Positions 45,809 to 54,866 of a stretch of 64,000 nucleotides of DNA are shown here, in pieces. The notes below the pieces were generated by a model, which was not told the origin of the DNA, ran no database searches, and saw nothing but the letters and a program-made list of their open reading frames with translations. Each line of letters starts with the position of its first letter. The first letter of the stretch is position 1. The stretch is from assembly GCA_965248605.1 (NCBI GenBank), contig CBDFJV010000007.1, positions 2,170,001-2,234,000 of the forward strand, written 5' to 3'. The translations under genes were made by a program, and so were the position numbers. Origin of the DNA: CAUZJF01 sp965248605. Lineage in GTDB: Bacteria; Chloroflexota; Dehalococcoidia; Lucifugimonadales; CAUZJF01.

Positions 45809-47680
45809 ATGAGCCGACTCAAGATCACCGACACCACTTTCCGAGACGCGCACCAGAGCCTCCTGGCGACACGGCTGCGTACCGCCGAAATGGAGCCCAT
45901 CGCGGCGGACATGGAGTCTGTCGGATTCCACTCGATGGAAGTCTGGGGTGGGGCGACGTTCGACGTGACTACCCGCTTCCTTGGCGAGGACCCATGGGAA
46001 CGCCTCCGAACGTTCAAGCGGCTCATTCCTACGACGCCTCTAATGATGCTCCTGCGCGGTCAGTCGCTCGTCGGGTACCGCAACTACGCGGACGACGTGG
46101 TGGACGCCTTCGTGGAGCAGGCGGCCGAGACCGGCATCGACATCTTTCGCGTCTTCGACGCGCTCAACGACGAGCGCAACCTGTCCCGCTCCGCGGCCGC
46201 TGTCAAGTCGGCGGGCAAGCACCTCCAGATGACGATCTGCTACTCCGTCACCGAGGGAGGCCGTCTGGGCGGTGACATATACAATCTCAACTACTTCGTC
46301 GAACGCGCGAAGGTCTTCCAGGCTATGGACGCCGACAGCATTTGCATCAAGGACATGGCCGGCTTGCTCTCACCCTACGACGCATACGAGCTCGTTACCG
46401 CCTTGAAGGACGTTCTCGACGTGCCACTGCAGCTTCACACCCACTACACGAGCGGTATGGCGTCAATGACTTGCCTCAAGGCCATTGACGCAGGTATCGA
46501 CGTGGTCGACGCGTGCCTTGCTCCCCTGGCCCTCCGGACCGCCCAGCCCGCCGTCGAGCCTTTCGTCACCACGATGCGTGGAACGGACCGGGACACCGAG
46601 CTCGACCTCGACAAGCTCATTGAGCTTGGAGACTATCTCGAAGGTGTGCTTCCGGCGTACCGGGAGCATATCGAAAGCCCTCGGAGCGCGGTGATCGACG
46701 CACGGGTCTTGAGCCACCAGGTTCCAGGCGGCATGGTGAGCAATCTGACTTCGCAACTACGCGAAGCCGGCGCCCTCGACAGGATGGACGAGGTACTGGC
46801 CGAGATCCCGCGCACCAGAAAAGATCTTGGGTTTCCTCCTCTAGTCACTCCTACAAGCCAGATGGTCGGCTCTCAAGCCGTAAGCAACGTGCTCTTCGGT
46901 CGCTACAAGATGGTGAACGGGCCGATCAAAGATTACGTCTACGGCCTCTACGGGCGGCCTCCCGCGACCATCGACCCCGAAGTGGCGAAGATCGCCCTAA
47001 ACGGATACGAGCGAGGCGAGACTCCGATAACTCAGCGGCCGGGCGACCTGATAGATCCGGAACTGGAGGCGGCACGAGACGCCGTTAAGGACATTTCGTC
47101 AGACATGGACGACGTGCTCACATACGCTCTCTACCCGACTACCGGGCTTAAGTTCCTGCGGATCAAGCACGGCCTGGATCCGATGCCCGACGAGATGAAG
47201 CCCGCCGCAGAAAGGAAGCCGTCGGATGCGAAGGCCCGTGTATCGGTAGTGGAGCCGACGCCCATCAAGAGCACCGCGGCTAGGGCGTTCAACGTTTTTG
47301 TCAGTGGCGAGGTGTTTCGCGTCGAGGTCGACCCGGTCGATGGTCTGGTTGCCTCCGCCGGTAGTGCTGTGCCTGTCTCCCAAAAGGAAGGCACGGCGTT
47401 CGGAGCAGTCGTATCTGACACGGGCGCGGGCGCGTCTCAGACGACGCTAGACGTCGCCCCCGGGGAAACGACGATATCTGCGCCTATGCCAGGCCTGGTG
47501 CTGAGCTACGCCGTCGAAGTCGGTCAGCACGTCGACGCGGGAGAAACAGTACTTATCCTCGAAGCGATGAAGATGGAAAACTCGCTGCCATCGCCGACGG
47601 TTGGCACGATCAAAGCACTCCCTTTCGCTCAGGGGGACCAAGTCTCGAAGGGCGACGTTCTGGCGATAATCGCACCGTAG
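45809..47680 (+). CDS. pycB: pyruvate carboxyltransferase/oxaloacetate decarboxylase alpha subunit with biotin domain
   Basis: The 623-residue protein begins KITDTTFRDAHQSLLATRLRT, the carboxyltransferase barrel that uses pyruvate or oxaloacetate, then a PYC_OADA domain and a C-terminal biotinyl domain whose EAMKMEN carries the biotinylated Lys588. It is coupled to the CoA-type carboxyltransferase upstream. The pair matches the 12S and 5S (plus fused 1.3S) subunits of methylmalonyl-CoA:pyruvate transcarboxylase. No biotin carboxylase gene is present in this window. Confidence 0.9.
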   Translation: MSRLKITDTTFRDAHQSLLATRLRTAEMEPIAADMESVGFHSMEVWGGATFDVTTRFLGEDPWERLRTFKRLIPTTPLMMLLRGQSLVGYRNYADDVVDAFVEQAAETGIDIFRVFDALNDERNLSRSAAAVKSAGKHLQMTICYSVTEGGRLGGDIYNLNYFVERAKVFQAMDADSICIKDMAGLLSPYDAYELVTALKDVLDVPLQLHTHYTSGMASMTCLKAIDAGIDVVDACLAPLALRTAQPAVEPFVTTMRGTDRDTELDLDKLIELGDYLEGVLPAYREHIESPRSAVIDARVLSHQVPGGMVSNLTSQLREAGALDRMDEVLAEIPRTRKDLGFPPLVTPTSQMVGSQAVSNVLFGRYKMVNGPIKDYVYGLYGRPPATIDPEVAKIALNGYERGETPITQRPGDLIDPELEAARDAVKDISSDMDDVLTYALYPTTGLKFLRIKHGLDPMPDEMKPAAERKPSDAKARVSVVEPTPIKSTAARAFNVFVSGEVFRVEVDPVDGLVASAGSAVPVSQKEGTAFGAVVSDTGAGASQTTLDVAPGETTISAPMPGLVLSYAVEVGQHVDAGETVLILEAMKMENSLPSPTVGTIKALPFAQGDQVSKGDVLAIIAP

Positions 47681-47787
47681 GCCACGAGCCCAGCACATTG
47701 ACCATCGACTTCCGGAGCTGATTTATTCAAGCCCAAGCGCCCGAAGAATGGCGCTTTCCTCGTCTAGGGCACCCAAGGAGCGGAACG

Positions 47788-48990
47788 CTGGATAACCAAA
47801 CAGTTATAGAGGACGCCAAGGCCCATTTCGCCACGGTACTCGAGCAGCAACTTGCCAGGGTCGAGCGGCTGAAGCACGAGGGCGACTGGATCGACTACTC
47901 GACGATCAAACCCCTCATCGTCGGCATGGTCGGCGGCGACGGTATCGGCCCAACGATCAGCGCCGCCACCCAGCGCGTGCTGGCCGAGCTACTCAGCCAC
48001 GAAATGGCCGCGGGAGGAGTCGAATTCAGGGTGATCGAGGGCCTGACGATCGAGAACCGGGCCGCCAAATTGAAGGCGATCCCCGACGACGTGCTGGCGG
48101 AAATCAAGAAGTGCCACGTTACTCTCAAGGGCCCAACCCACACGCCGGAGAAGGGCGACGGCTGGCCCAACATAGAGAGCGCCAACGTGACGATGCGGAA
48201 GGAACTGGACCTCTTTGCTAACGTACGGCCCGTACGGATCCCGAAGGACGACATCGACTGGACGTTCTTCCGCGAGAATACCGAGGACCTATACGCGGTT
48301 GGGAGTCAAGGGATCAACGTTACGCCTGACCTGGCCGTCGACTTTCGGGTCATCACGTCCCAGGGCTCGGAGCGTATCATCGAGGCGGCCTTCGCCCACG
48401 CGAAGCGGACGGGCAAGACCAAGGTCACGATCGTCACCAAGGCGAACATCGTCAAGACGACCGACGGCAAATTCCTCGACATCGCAAGGAAGGTTGCCGA
48501 AGGATATCCCGATATCGAGTGGGACGGCTGGTACATCGACATCATGACGGCGAAGCTGCTGGACGTGAAGCGGCGTTCCGACTTCCAGGTGCTGGCGCTA
48601 CCGAACCTGTACGGCGACATCCTTACCGATGAGGCGGCGGAGATTCAGGGTGGCGTCGGGACTGCGGGAAGCGCGAACATCGGCAAGGCCTACGCGATGT
48701 TCGAGGCGATCCACGGCAGCGCGCCGAGGATGGTCGACGATGGCCGCGCTCAGTACGCCGACCCAAGCTCGCTGCTGAGAGCCGGCGCGATGATGCTGGA
48801 GCACGTCGGATTCGGGGATCTGGGCTCGAAGCTCCACAAGGCGCTGGACGTTTGCGGCATGTACGAGCGTAAGGTCAGTATCACCGGCCGGGACACCGGC
48901 GCAACCACCGAAGAGTTCGGCGCCTACGTCCTTGCCACCGTGCAGGACACGACGTTGGAGTCTCGGTGGGAGGAGTACTCGGCGGCATAG
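47788..48990 (+). CDS. isocitrate/isopropylmalate dehydrogenase family, probable isocitrate dehydrogenase
   Basis: The core (400 aa) shows IVGMVGGDGIGPTI, NVTMRKELDLFANVRPVR, RENTEDLYAVG, VTIVTKANIVKTTDG, the metal site LYGDILTDEAAEIQGG and IHGSAP. ATG 47926 would cut away the first beta strand, so coding begins upstream; the only start with a good site is CTG 47788, 7 nt after AAGGAG. The substrate is judged isocitrate from the RKELDLFANVRP form and the neighbouring mdh. Isopropylmalate or homoisocitrate cannot be ruled out. Confidence 0.88.
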   Translation: MDNQTVIEDAKAHFATVLEQQLARVERLKHEGDWIDYSTIKPLIVGMVGGDGIGPTISAATQRVLAELLSHEMAAGGVEFRVIEGLTIENRAAKLKAIPDDVLAEIKKCHVTLKGPTHTPEKGDGWPNIESANVTMRKELDLFANVRPVRIPKDDIDWTFFRENTEDLYAVGSQGINVTPDLAVDFRVITSQGSERIIEAAFAHAKRTGKTKVTIVTKANIVKTTDGKFLDIARKVAEGYPDIEWDGWYIDIMTAKLLDVKRRSDFQVLALPNLYGDILTDEAAEIQGGVGTAGSANIGKAYAMFEAIHGSAPRMVDDGRAQYADPSSLLRAGAMMLEHVGFGDLGSKLHKALDVCGMYERKVSITGRDTGATTEEFGAYVLATVQDTTLESRWEEYSAA

Positions 48991-49008
48991 GTGACGCCTA
49001 CATAGCCG

Positions 49009-49700
49009 ATGACAAGGTTCGAGTTCGCCGACGCCGGCAACCGTGAGGTCTATGCCGAGTGGCACCGGCCTCTCCTGGACAGACTGTTCGGCGAGACCAC
49101 CAACCTGCACAACGATCTGTACGAATTGACGCACTTGCATCGTCGGGAGCATAACGGCGGACAAGACGATGGTGCCTGTTCGGCGTGGCCCAGTCCTCCG
49201 TATCGAGCGCCGGTGTGGAGCATAGTGGCGGAGAAGAGCGGCGCCAAACGGTTTCTCGAAGTTGGCACGGCACTCGGCTATACGGCAGTCCTGATGGCGG
49301 AGGCAGGCGGACCTGCGGCTCAAGTCGACACGATCGAGCTCGACGCCAGTCACGCGGACTTGGCCGAGGGGCTGCTCAAAAAACGGGGGCTGGTGACAGA
49401 GTCCGAGTTCTACGAGGAGATGAGGCGAGTATCCTCTCCACTTTGAGCGAACCCTATGACGTCGTATTTGTAGATGGCGGGAAGAGCGACGTGTCAGCTG
49501 AGCTGCAGCGATTGTGCCGCCCCGGCGGAGTGACTCGAGACTTCAAGAGGCGCATGAGTGAGCCGTTGTTAGAGGTTCTGGCCGGGCTGCGGAAATCCCT
49601 GGAGCTCGGCGACCGGCCCGAAGCCGACGCAATCGCTGGGGCACGTGAGTCGTATCGCCGGGCGGTGTGGGGAGCCATGGATGCCTCGCCGGTGGGCTAA
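49009..49700 (+). pseudogene. O-methyltransferase-like gene with frameshift at an A6 run
   Basis: The first frame has FLEVGTALGYTAVLMAEAGG and VDTIELDASHADLAEGLLKK. At AAAAAACGGGGG (49378-49389) the reading shifts by -1 and continues TGAGDRVRVLRGDEASILST and then EPYDVVFVDGGKSD, which is the expected continuation of a class I O-methyltransferase. The frame then ends at 49700. The C-terminal part after FVDGG is short, so a second lesion is possible. Either programmed slippage, a lost A or a base-call error would explain it. Confidence 0.7.
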
Positions 49701-49771
49701 GGCGGGAACGCGCGGCTAGTGGGCGAAGCAGCTACCGGCCTTCGAACCTCTACGGCCCCTGAGAACATGAC

Positions 49772-49800
49772 GTAGAGACGCCCCGCCGGGGCGTCTCTAC
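49772..49800. repeat. 13-bp perfect inverted repeat
   Basis: GTAGAGACGCCCC and GGGGCGTCTCTAC flank a 3-nt centre, making a very stable hairpin before mdh. It is a probable terminator or member of the GTAGGGGC palindrome set. Confidence 0.65.
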
Positions 49801-49847
49801 CACGCCCGCGGATAGTTTATCGTTAGGGAAGATCGGAGAGAGACTCA

Positions 49848-50786
49848 ATGCGAAACAAAGTCACCGTGGTCGGTGCGGGAAATGTCGGCGCTACGGCCGC
49901 GCAGCGTATCTTCGACAAGGGGTACGCTGACGTGGTCCTGGTGGACATCGTTGAAGGATTGCCGCAGGGCAAGGCCTTGGATATGCTTGAGGCAGGTCCG
50001 GTAGTCGGGAGTGACGCGACGGTGGTGGGGACGAACGGCTACGACGAGACGGTCGGCTCCGACATCGTCGTGATTACGTCGGGCGTAGCGCGCAAGCCCG
50101 GAATGTCCCGCGACGACCTACTGCTGACCAACATGAAGATAGTGACCAGCGTTGTCGAAGAGGTCGCGTCGCGATCTCCGGAATGCATCCTGCTGCCGGT
50201 CACGAACCCCCTCGACGCCATGGCGCAGCGCGCGTTCCAGGTCAGCGGCTTTCCCAAGAACCGGGTGGTCGGCATGGCGGGCATTCTGGACACCGCGCGG
50301 TTCCGGACCTTCCTGGCGCAGGAGCTCGACGTCTCGGTCGACTCGATATCGGCGTGGGTTCTCGGAGGCCACGGAGACTCGATGGTCCCGGTGGTCGGCA
50401 GCACGACCGTCGGCGGTACACCAGTCGACAAGCTCCTGCCGAAGGACCGCTTGGACGCCATCGTGCAGCGGACCAAAGACGGCGGGGCCGAGATCGTGAA
50501 CCTCCTGAAGACGGGCAGCGCCTACTACGCTCCGTCGGCCGCCATTGCCCAGATGGTCGAGGCCGTGCTCTTCGCCAAGAACGAGATCCTCCCCTGCACT
50601 GCCTATCTCGAAGACGAGTACGGCATCGACGGCCTATATGTCGGAGTGCCGGTCAAGCTGGGCTCCAGCGGCGTGGAAGAGGTTATCGAGTTCGACCTGA
50701 CCGACGAGGAGGCCGCGGCCCTTCGAAAGTCGGCCGACACGGTGAAAGAGCTGGTCGAAGTCATGGACAACGCCGGTTCTTCGTAG
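49848..50786 (+). CDS. mdh: malate dehydrogenase
   Basis: The 312-residue LDH-like protein has VVGAGNVGATAAQRI, Asp-type NAD specificity (VLVDIVEG), the substrate Arg residues in RKPGMSRDDLL and DTARFRTF, NP (VTNPLDAMA) and the catalytic His in GGHGDSMVP. The R-K-P-G-M-S-R loop marks malate rather than lactate. GGAGAGAG precedes the ATG. It interconverts malate and oxaloacetate and fits with the nearby isocitrate dehydrogenase and pycB-type carboxyltransferase. Confidence 0.95.
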   Translation: MRNKVTVVGAGNVGATAAQRIFDKGYADVVLVDIVEGLPQGKALDMLEAGPVVGSDATVVGTNGYDETVGSDIVVITSGVARKPGMSRDDLLLTNMKIVTSVVEEVASRSPECILLPVTNPLDAMAQRAFQVSGFPKNRVVGMAGILDTARFRTFLAQELDVSVDSISAWVLGGHGDSMVPVVGSTTVGGTPVDKLLPKDRLDAIVQRTKDGGAEIVNLLKTGSAYYAPSAAIAQMVEAVLFAKNEILPCTAYLEDEYGIDGLYVGVPVKLGSSGVEEVIEFDLTDEEAAALRKSADTVKELVEVMDNAGSS

Positions 50787-50792
50787 CCCGCG

Positions 50793-51500
50793 ATGGTCGA
50801 CCCGGCAGCTCGCCCCACTCCAGTAGACTATGACACGGATCCCGGGCGCTGGCAAACGTTTGGCGCTCTCACACAGCACCGTTTCGGCGAAGACATCCAC
50901 GGGGACGTCGCCGGTCGAATAGCGGCCGAAGGAGCGGCACCCGTTCTCGATGTCGGCTGTGGCCGGGGCGCCCTACTTCAGCCGCTGCGGGATTTGGGAG
51001 TCCCAGCTATTGGCTTCGACGCTTCTCCCACGATGCTCGGTGCGGCCCCAGGCCTGCGAGTGCGCGGCGACGCCCGGTTTCTGCCCTTCGCAGACGCTTC
51101 CTTCGGTAGCGTCGCCGCGTTGTATATGCTGTACCACCTGCCGGACCCTCGGCTGGTAATAGCCGAGGGCCATCGCGTCCTGAAGCCAGGCGGTCTATTC
51201 GCGGCCAGCGCCCCCAGCCGGAATAACGATCCAGAGCTGAAGCCGTATCTTCCCGAGGAGGCACTTTCGACCTTCGACGCCGAGAGCGGAGTCGAGCTGA
51301 TCGCGGAGCAGTTTCAGGACGTCGAGGTCGATCGATGGGACTTGCCGTATTATCGGCTGCCAGACAAAGAGGCGGTCGCGCAATACATCTACGGCCACCA
51401 GTTCCCTCGAGATGTCGCCGAGCGAGCGGCGGGCCAGGTAGAGCTCCCACTGACGTTAACGAAGCGCGGGGCCATCATCTACGGCTACAAACGCGATTAG
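50793..51500 (+). CDS. SAM-dependent methyltransferase
   Basis: A 235-residue class I methyltransferase with motif I PVLDVGCGRGALLQPL, FDASPTML, DARFLPFADASFGSV and HRVLKPGG. The family match is generic (UbiE/type 11 group). It starts 6 bp after mdh, so it is probably co-transcribed. Substrate unknown. Confidence 0.85.
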   Translation: MVDPAARPTPVDYDTDPGRWQTFGALTQHRFGEDIHGDVAGRIAAEGAAPVLDVGCGRGALLQPLRDLGVPAIGFDASPTMLGAAPGLRVRGDARFLPFADASFGSVAALYMLYHLPDPRLVIAEGHRVLKPGGLFAASAPSRNNDPELKPYLPEEALSTFDAESGVELIAEQFQDVEVDRWDLPYYRLPDKEAVAQYIYGHQFPRDVAERAAGQVELPLTLTKRGAIIYGYKRD

Positions 51501-51522
51501 CTACCTTAGCCCCTTGTTATGG

Positions 51523-51550
51523 TTGCACAATGCAAGCGACTCACTATAAT
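51523..51550 (+). promoter_or_regulatory. sigma70-like promoter for the VOC-type gene
   Basis: TTGCAC at 51523-51528 and a consensus TATAAT at 51545-51550 are separated by 16 bp. They lie 32 bp before the GTG at 51583, which has AAGGAGG. Confidence 0.6.
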
Positions 51551-51582
51551 GTCAGCCAACACTTACACAAGGAGGACCGGCC

Positions 51583-51843
51583 GTGCCAAACCCAGTAGTC
51601 CACTTCGAGATACAGTCGAACCAGGCCGAGAAGCTTCAGAAGTTCTATGCCGACATCTTCGGTTGGCACGTTAACGCGGATAACGAGTTCAACTATGGGC
51701 TAGTCCATACCTATTTCTCAATCGACACCAAAAACTGCGCTACTCCTGGGCAGTCAGTCTGTCTACATCCACACAGTAAGATCACGCCCACGATCGAGAT
51801 AGCTAGAGTAGTCCCGCCTCAACTTAGGGGCCTCATAGACTGA
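51583..51843 (+). CDS. truncated VOC (glyoxalase-like) protein
   Basis: The GTG has a strong AAGGAGG site. The product starts PVVHFEIQSNQAEKLQKFYA, then FGWHVNADNEFNYGLVHT, a typical first half of a glyoxalase-fold protein. It then diverges and stops at 86 residues, where family members run to about 120-140. The second metal-binding half is missing, so this is probably a clipped relic that still has a good promoter and ribosome site. Confidence 0.65.
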   Translation: MPNPVVHFEIQSNQAEKLQKFYADIFGWHVNADNEFNYGLVHTYFSIDTKNCATPGQSVCLHPHSKITPTIEIARVVPPQLRGLID

Positions 51844-51888
51844 GGCACCGAAACGACCACCACGTTAAGCCGGAACGGTTCTCCCAGT

Positions 51889-52176
51889 TTGGGACGTAGT
51901 CGTGAAGGCCGGGAGGCCTTCGCCCCACGATTCGTGTCCACACTGTTGGACATCGGAAACGCCGCCTGGCTATCGGCATCTGATCAGCCTAGCGACATCA
52001 TCAGACGAAGGAGACATGACCTCGGCGTCAGCCAGCCAGAGCTCGCTTGTCACTTCAGCGTTCATGTGAGAACAATCCAGGACTGGGAGTTGGGGAAAGT
52101 CGCTCCAAGGCAAATGAATAGACAACGCCTGGCTGAATGGATCGAGGCGGATGCGGCACTCTCCGAGGGAACATAG
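51889..52176 (+). CDS. small helix-turn-helix (XRE-like) protein
   Basis: The 95-residue frame contains a clear HTH: DIIRRRRHDLGVSQPELACH, then FSVHVRTIQDWELGKVAPRQ, and a short acidic tail. The N-terminal 35 residues look unstructured and the TTG start is uncertain, so it may be a fragment of a larger protein. Position next to the clipped VOC gene suggests a decayed accessory region. Nothing else is recognisable from 52177 to 52415. Confidence 0.5.
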   Translation: MGRSREGREAFAPRFVSTLLDIGNAAWLSASDQPSDIIRRRRHDLGVSQPELACHFSVHVRTIQDWELGKVAPRQMNRQRLAEWIEADAALSEGT

Positions 52177-52415
52177 CGACTGTACCCGGCATCGTCAAGG
52201 CGAATCGCCCAGCTACCAGGAAACTTTGAGGTACTCTTGGCTGCCGGGTGGGGCGCTGCAGGAAACGCACATCGAACTTCCCACTAGTCATCCTCTCAAA
52301 CGATTCCCTGACGGCCAGATTCGATTCTTGGGGTGGACCGTGGCCGGACTGTCTAGACCAGTCTATCAGTTCCTCGTTCTAATGCTTCACCAACGTGAGG
52401 GCAACGTGCCTATAG

Positions 52416-53471
52416 TCATTCGCCTCTGGCTCCTGCGATATCTCTACGCTGAAAGAGCCAAAAAGACACGCCGCCCAATACGACCATGTAGGCCAGCAGT
52501 ACGACAAAGGCGTGCAACATGCCAGGCAGCTCGCTGATGTTAAGTAGAAGGGCATTTGCACCAGTCGTCTCCACACCAGTCTCAAACATCCAAGCGGCAA
52601 GGTTGGTCCCTAGTAAGAAATCTGTTAAGTTGTCGAACCAGTCGAACAGGTTGACGAGGATAGCGACCGTGACGGCTTCGGCGAGGTAATACGCCAGCGA
52701 GATCGCAATTCCGATCCCCGCCGATGAAGTCAGCACAGTAAAGAAAAGGGCCAACAAGACGTACGAGGTTAGCCCATAGATCCCTTTGCCTAACATGACC
52801 AGGGCAGTGGACCATTCCCCGGAGTCAGCGAGCCCTCCACCTTCGTGGAGAGTGAGCAATGCGGCAAACAGACTACTGATGACGACCGTCAGAGACAAGA
52901 CGAGCAGCCCGGCGGCGATCATTAGGACGAGCGCAATGACCTTAGACGCCAGGAACTGCCAGCGGCCTGTCCCTCGTGTCAGGGCACCTCGTAAGGTACC
53001 CCAGCCATATTCGACCCCCAGCGCCGTCGAGGCCAGGATCATGATGAGGAAGGCGCCGATGGTGGCTGCGATACCCTGACTATTGGAAAGGCTGTTCGGA
53101 AGGATGAAGCTCTGCCGGGAAAGCTCGCGAAACGCCTTCTCTTCTTCGTCCAAGTTCTCACAAACATCGCGATGCCGCTCGATCTGTTTGTTGAAAGCTT
53201 CCTCATCCACCCCCTCCTGCGGGGAAGGAATCTGCCCGGTCTCGAAAGCGCGACAGTTGAACGACCAGGAGTATTCGATGGATTGTTGGCCGCGCTGGTA
53301 TGAGCCGCTAATTTCACCGACGCTGAGGTTCGTGGTCTCGTACGAAATGTACGCACTCCACAGTGAGAATTGGACGACAATCACGACGATGCCCAGGAGT
53401 ATCCACGGCATCCACCGGCGGCGTGCCTTGAATAACTCCCACTTCGTGAGCCGCAATACCGATGCGATCAT
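52416..53471 (-). CDS. ABC-2 type transporter permease
   Basis: A 351-residue membrane protein starting VLRLTKWELFKARRRWMPW, with about six hydrophobic segments and the long extracytoplasmic loop (SYQRGQQSIEYSW and following), then EYGWGTLRGALTRGTGRWQF before the core helices, as in ABC-2 exporters of the antibiotic/peptide efflux type. Its start overlaps the stop of the ATPase gene by 4 bp. It is related throughout to the permease at 54867. Confidence 0.85.
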   Translation of the reverse strand: MIASVLRLTKWELFKARRRWMPWILLGIVVIVVQFSLWSAYISYETTNLSVGEISGSYQRGQQSIEYSWSFNCRAFETGQIPSPQEGVDEEAFNKQIERHRDVCENLDEEEKAFRELSRQSFILPNSLSNSQGIAATIGAFLIMILASTALGVEYGWGTLRGALTRGTGRWQFLASKVIALVLMIAAGLLVLSLTVVISSLFAALLTLHEGGGLADSGEWSTALVMLGKGIYGLTSYVLLALFFTVLTSSAGIGIAISLAYYLAEAVTVAILVNLFDWFDNLTDFLLGTNLAAWMFETGVETTGANALLLNISELPGMLHAFVVLLAYMVVLGGVSFWLFQRRDIAGARGE

Positions 53472-54388
53472 CCAACCTCTTTGTTGGGGTCGCCAGTGAT
53501 GTCCAGGAAGTACTGCTCCAGCGACATCTCATACGCTGCCATGTCAGTGACGTAGACCTCGGACCGGCCCAAGGCAATACTTAGCTCTGAGGACCGTTCC
53601 CGTGGAGCCGTCACTACCACTGACTCCCCATCCACCTTCACTTCCCCAACCCACTCAAGGGCAGAAAGCACCACAACTGCCTTTGCGTCGTCCGTGGTCC
53701 GCATCCGCACCCGTTCGCCAGCCCGGGAATGCACTAGGTCGGCCACTTTGCCTTGGGCGATCAGCTTCCCCTTGGAGAGGATGGCCACACTGTCACAAAC
53801 CTGTTCTACTTCGTGCAAGAGATGGCTGGACAACAGCACCGTGCGACCGCCTGTACCGAGGCTGCGTATCATTTGGCGGACTTCAGCCATGCCCGCAGGG
53901 TCCATGCCGTTCGTAGGCTCATCCAGAAACAGAAGCTCAGGATCGCCCAGCAGTGCATAGGCCAACCCCAGGCGTTGTTTCATACCCAGGGAGTAGGTGC
54001 GAACTCGGCTGTTCGCACGGTCGGCTAGCCCCACCTTCTTCAGTAGGTCATCTAGCGCTTTCCGGTCGGCCCTTCCCGTGATCCCCTGAAAGTAGGCTAG
54101 GTTGTCGCGGCCCGATAGGTACGGATAGAGGGGGGGGGTCTCAACTATGGCGCCGACGCGTTGCAGCGCTTCCTGGTGCGACGTGCCGCCACCGAACAGG
54201 CTGAAGCTACCAGCCGTCGGCCTCATCAGCCCGAGCAGCATCCCCATAGTGGTTGTCTTGCCTGCCCCGTTAGGCCCAAGGAGACCGAACACATGGCCTC
54301 TTGGCACCTCCAACGAGAGGTCGTCTACGGCTACGATGTCGCCGTACCGCTTCGTCAGTCCATTGGTCTTGATAACAAACTCGTCCAT
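53468..54388 (-). CDS. ABC transporter ATP-binding protein
   Basis: From ATG 54388, 306 residues with Walker A GLLGPNGAGKT (38-45), signature YSLGMKQRLGLAYALLGDP, Walker B LLFLDEPTNGMDP and an H-loop (LLSSHLLHEVEQ). The C-terminal extension is like those of drug and bacitracin-type ABC-2 exporters. It powers the adjacent permease(s) and sits in the cytoplasm. Divergent from a LuxR-type HTH remnant. Confidence 0.93.
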   Translation of the reverse strand: MDEFVIKTNGLTKRYGDIVAVDDLSLEVPRGHVFGLLGPNGAGKTTTMGMLLGLMRPTAGSFSLFGGGTSHQEALQRVGAIVETPPLYPYLSGRDNLAYFQGITGRADRKALDDLLKKVGLADRANSRVRTYSLGMKQRLGLAYALLGDPELLFLDEPTNGMDPAGMAEVRQMIRSLGTGGRTVLLSSHLLHEVEQVCDSVAILSKGKLIAQGKVADLVHSRAGERVRMRTTDDAKAVVVLSALEWVGEVKVDGESVVVTAPRERSSELSIALGRSEVYVTDMAAYEMSLEQYFLDITGDPNKEVG

Positions 54389-54439
54389 GCATCCACTCTC
54401 TTCCTGCGCCGCACCAGAAGCCCTCGGCATGATATTATA

Positions 54440-54658
54440 CTATCCCCCGACAAGAGTGCCGCAGATGACTCTCTGACAGCGCGAGAGTTCGAGGTGCTAC
54501 AACTCATTGCATTGGGTCTCAGTACCGAAGAGATCTCGGTTGAACTCCACCTTAGCTCCCATACCGTCCTCAACCATGCTCGCAACATACGTTCCAAACT
54601 GGGTGCCCGAGACCGGCTTGGGGCTGTTCTCGCTGGTCTACGTCTCGGCCTGCTGTGA
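54440..54658 (+). pseudogene. LuxR-type HTH fragment
   Basis: The frame encodes DSLTAREFEVLQLIALGLST, EEISVELHLSSHTVLNHARN and IRSKLGARDRLGAVLAGLRL before the stop, a complete GerE-type DNA-binding domain. No ATG, GTG or TTG precedes it within a plausible distance, and the upstream part runs into the antisense of the ATPase gene. It is therefore a decayed regulator tail, or a short protein with an unrecognised start. Confidence 0.6.
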
Positions 54659-54866
54659 AGGCTCCTGCGTTAAGCCCCATCCGGAAAAGGATACATCTAC
54701 GTCATTGCTAAGCCCTGCCCCAAGAATCAGGTACGTAATGACTTCCTTTCATGGCGGCCCTACGATTGGATAGTACCGGAGACGAGGCAGAGTGGCGAAA
54801 GGAGATGAGCGCAAGAGTGCTAGAGAAAGTCCGACTGAATTGCGGAAAGCCTGGGGGGTGATCCTC

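Noticed and set aside
49378..49389. Classical -1 programmed frameshift heptamer A-AAA-AAC in the O-methyltransferase
   Set aside because: The heptamer is present but in the wrong codon phase for standard simultaneous slippage, so an indel is the simpler explanation.
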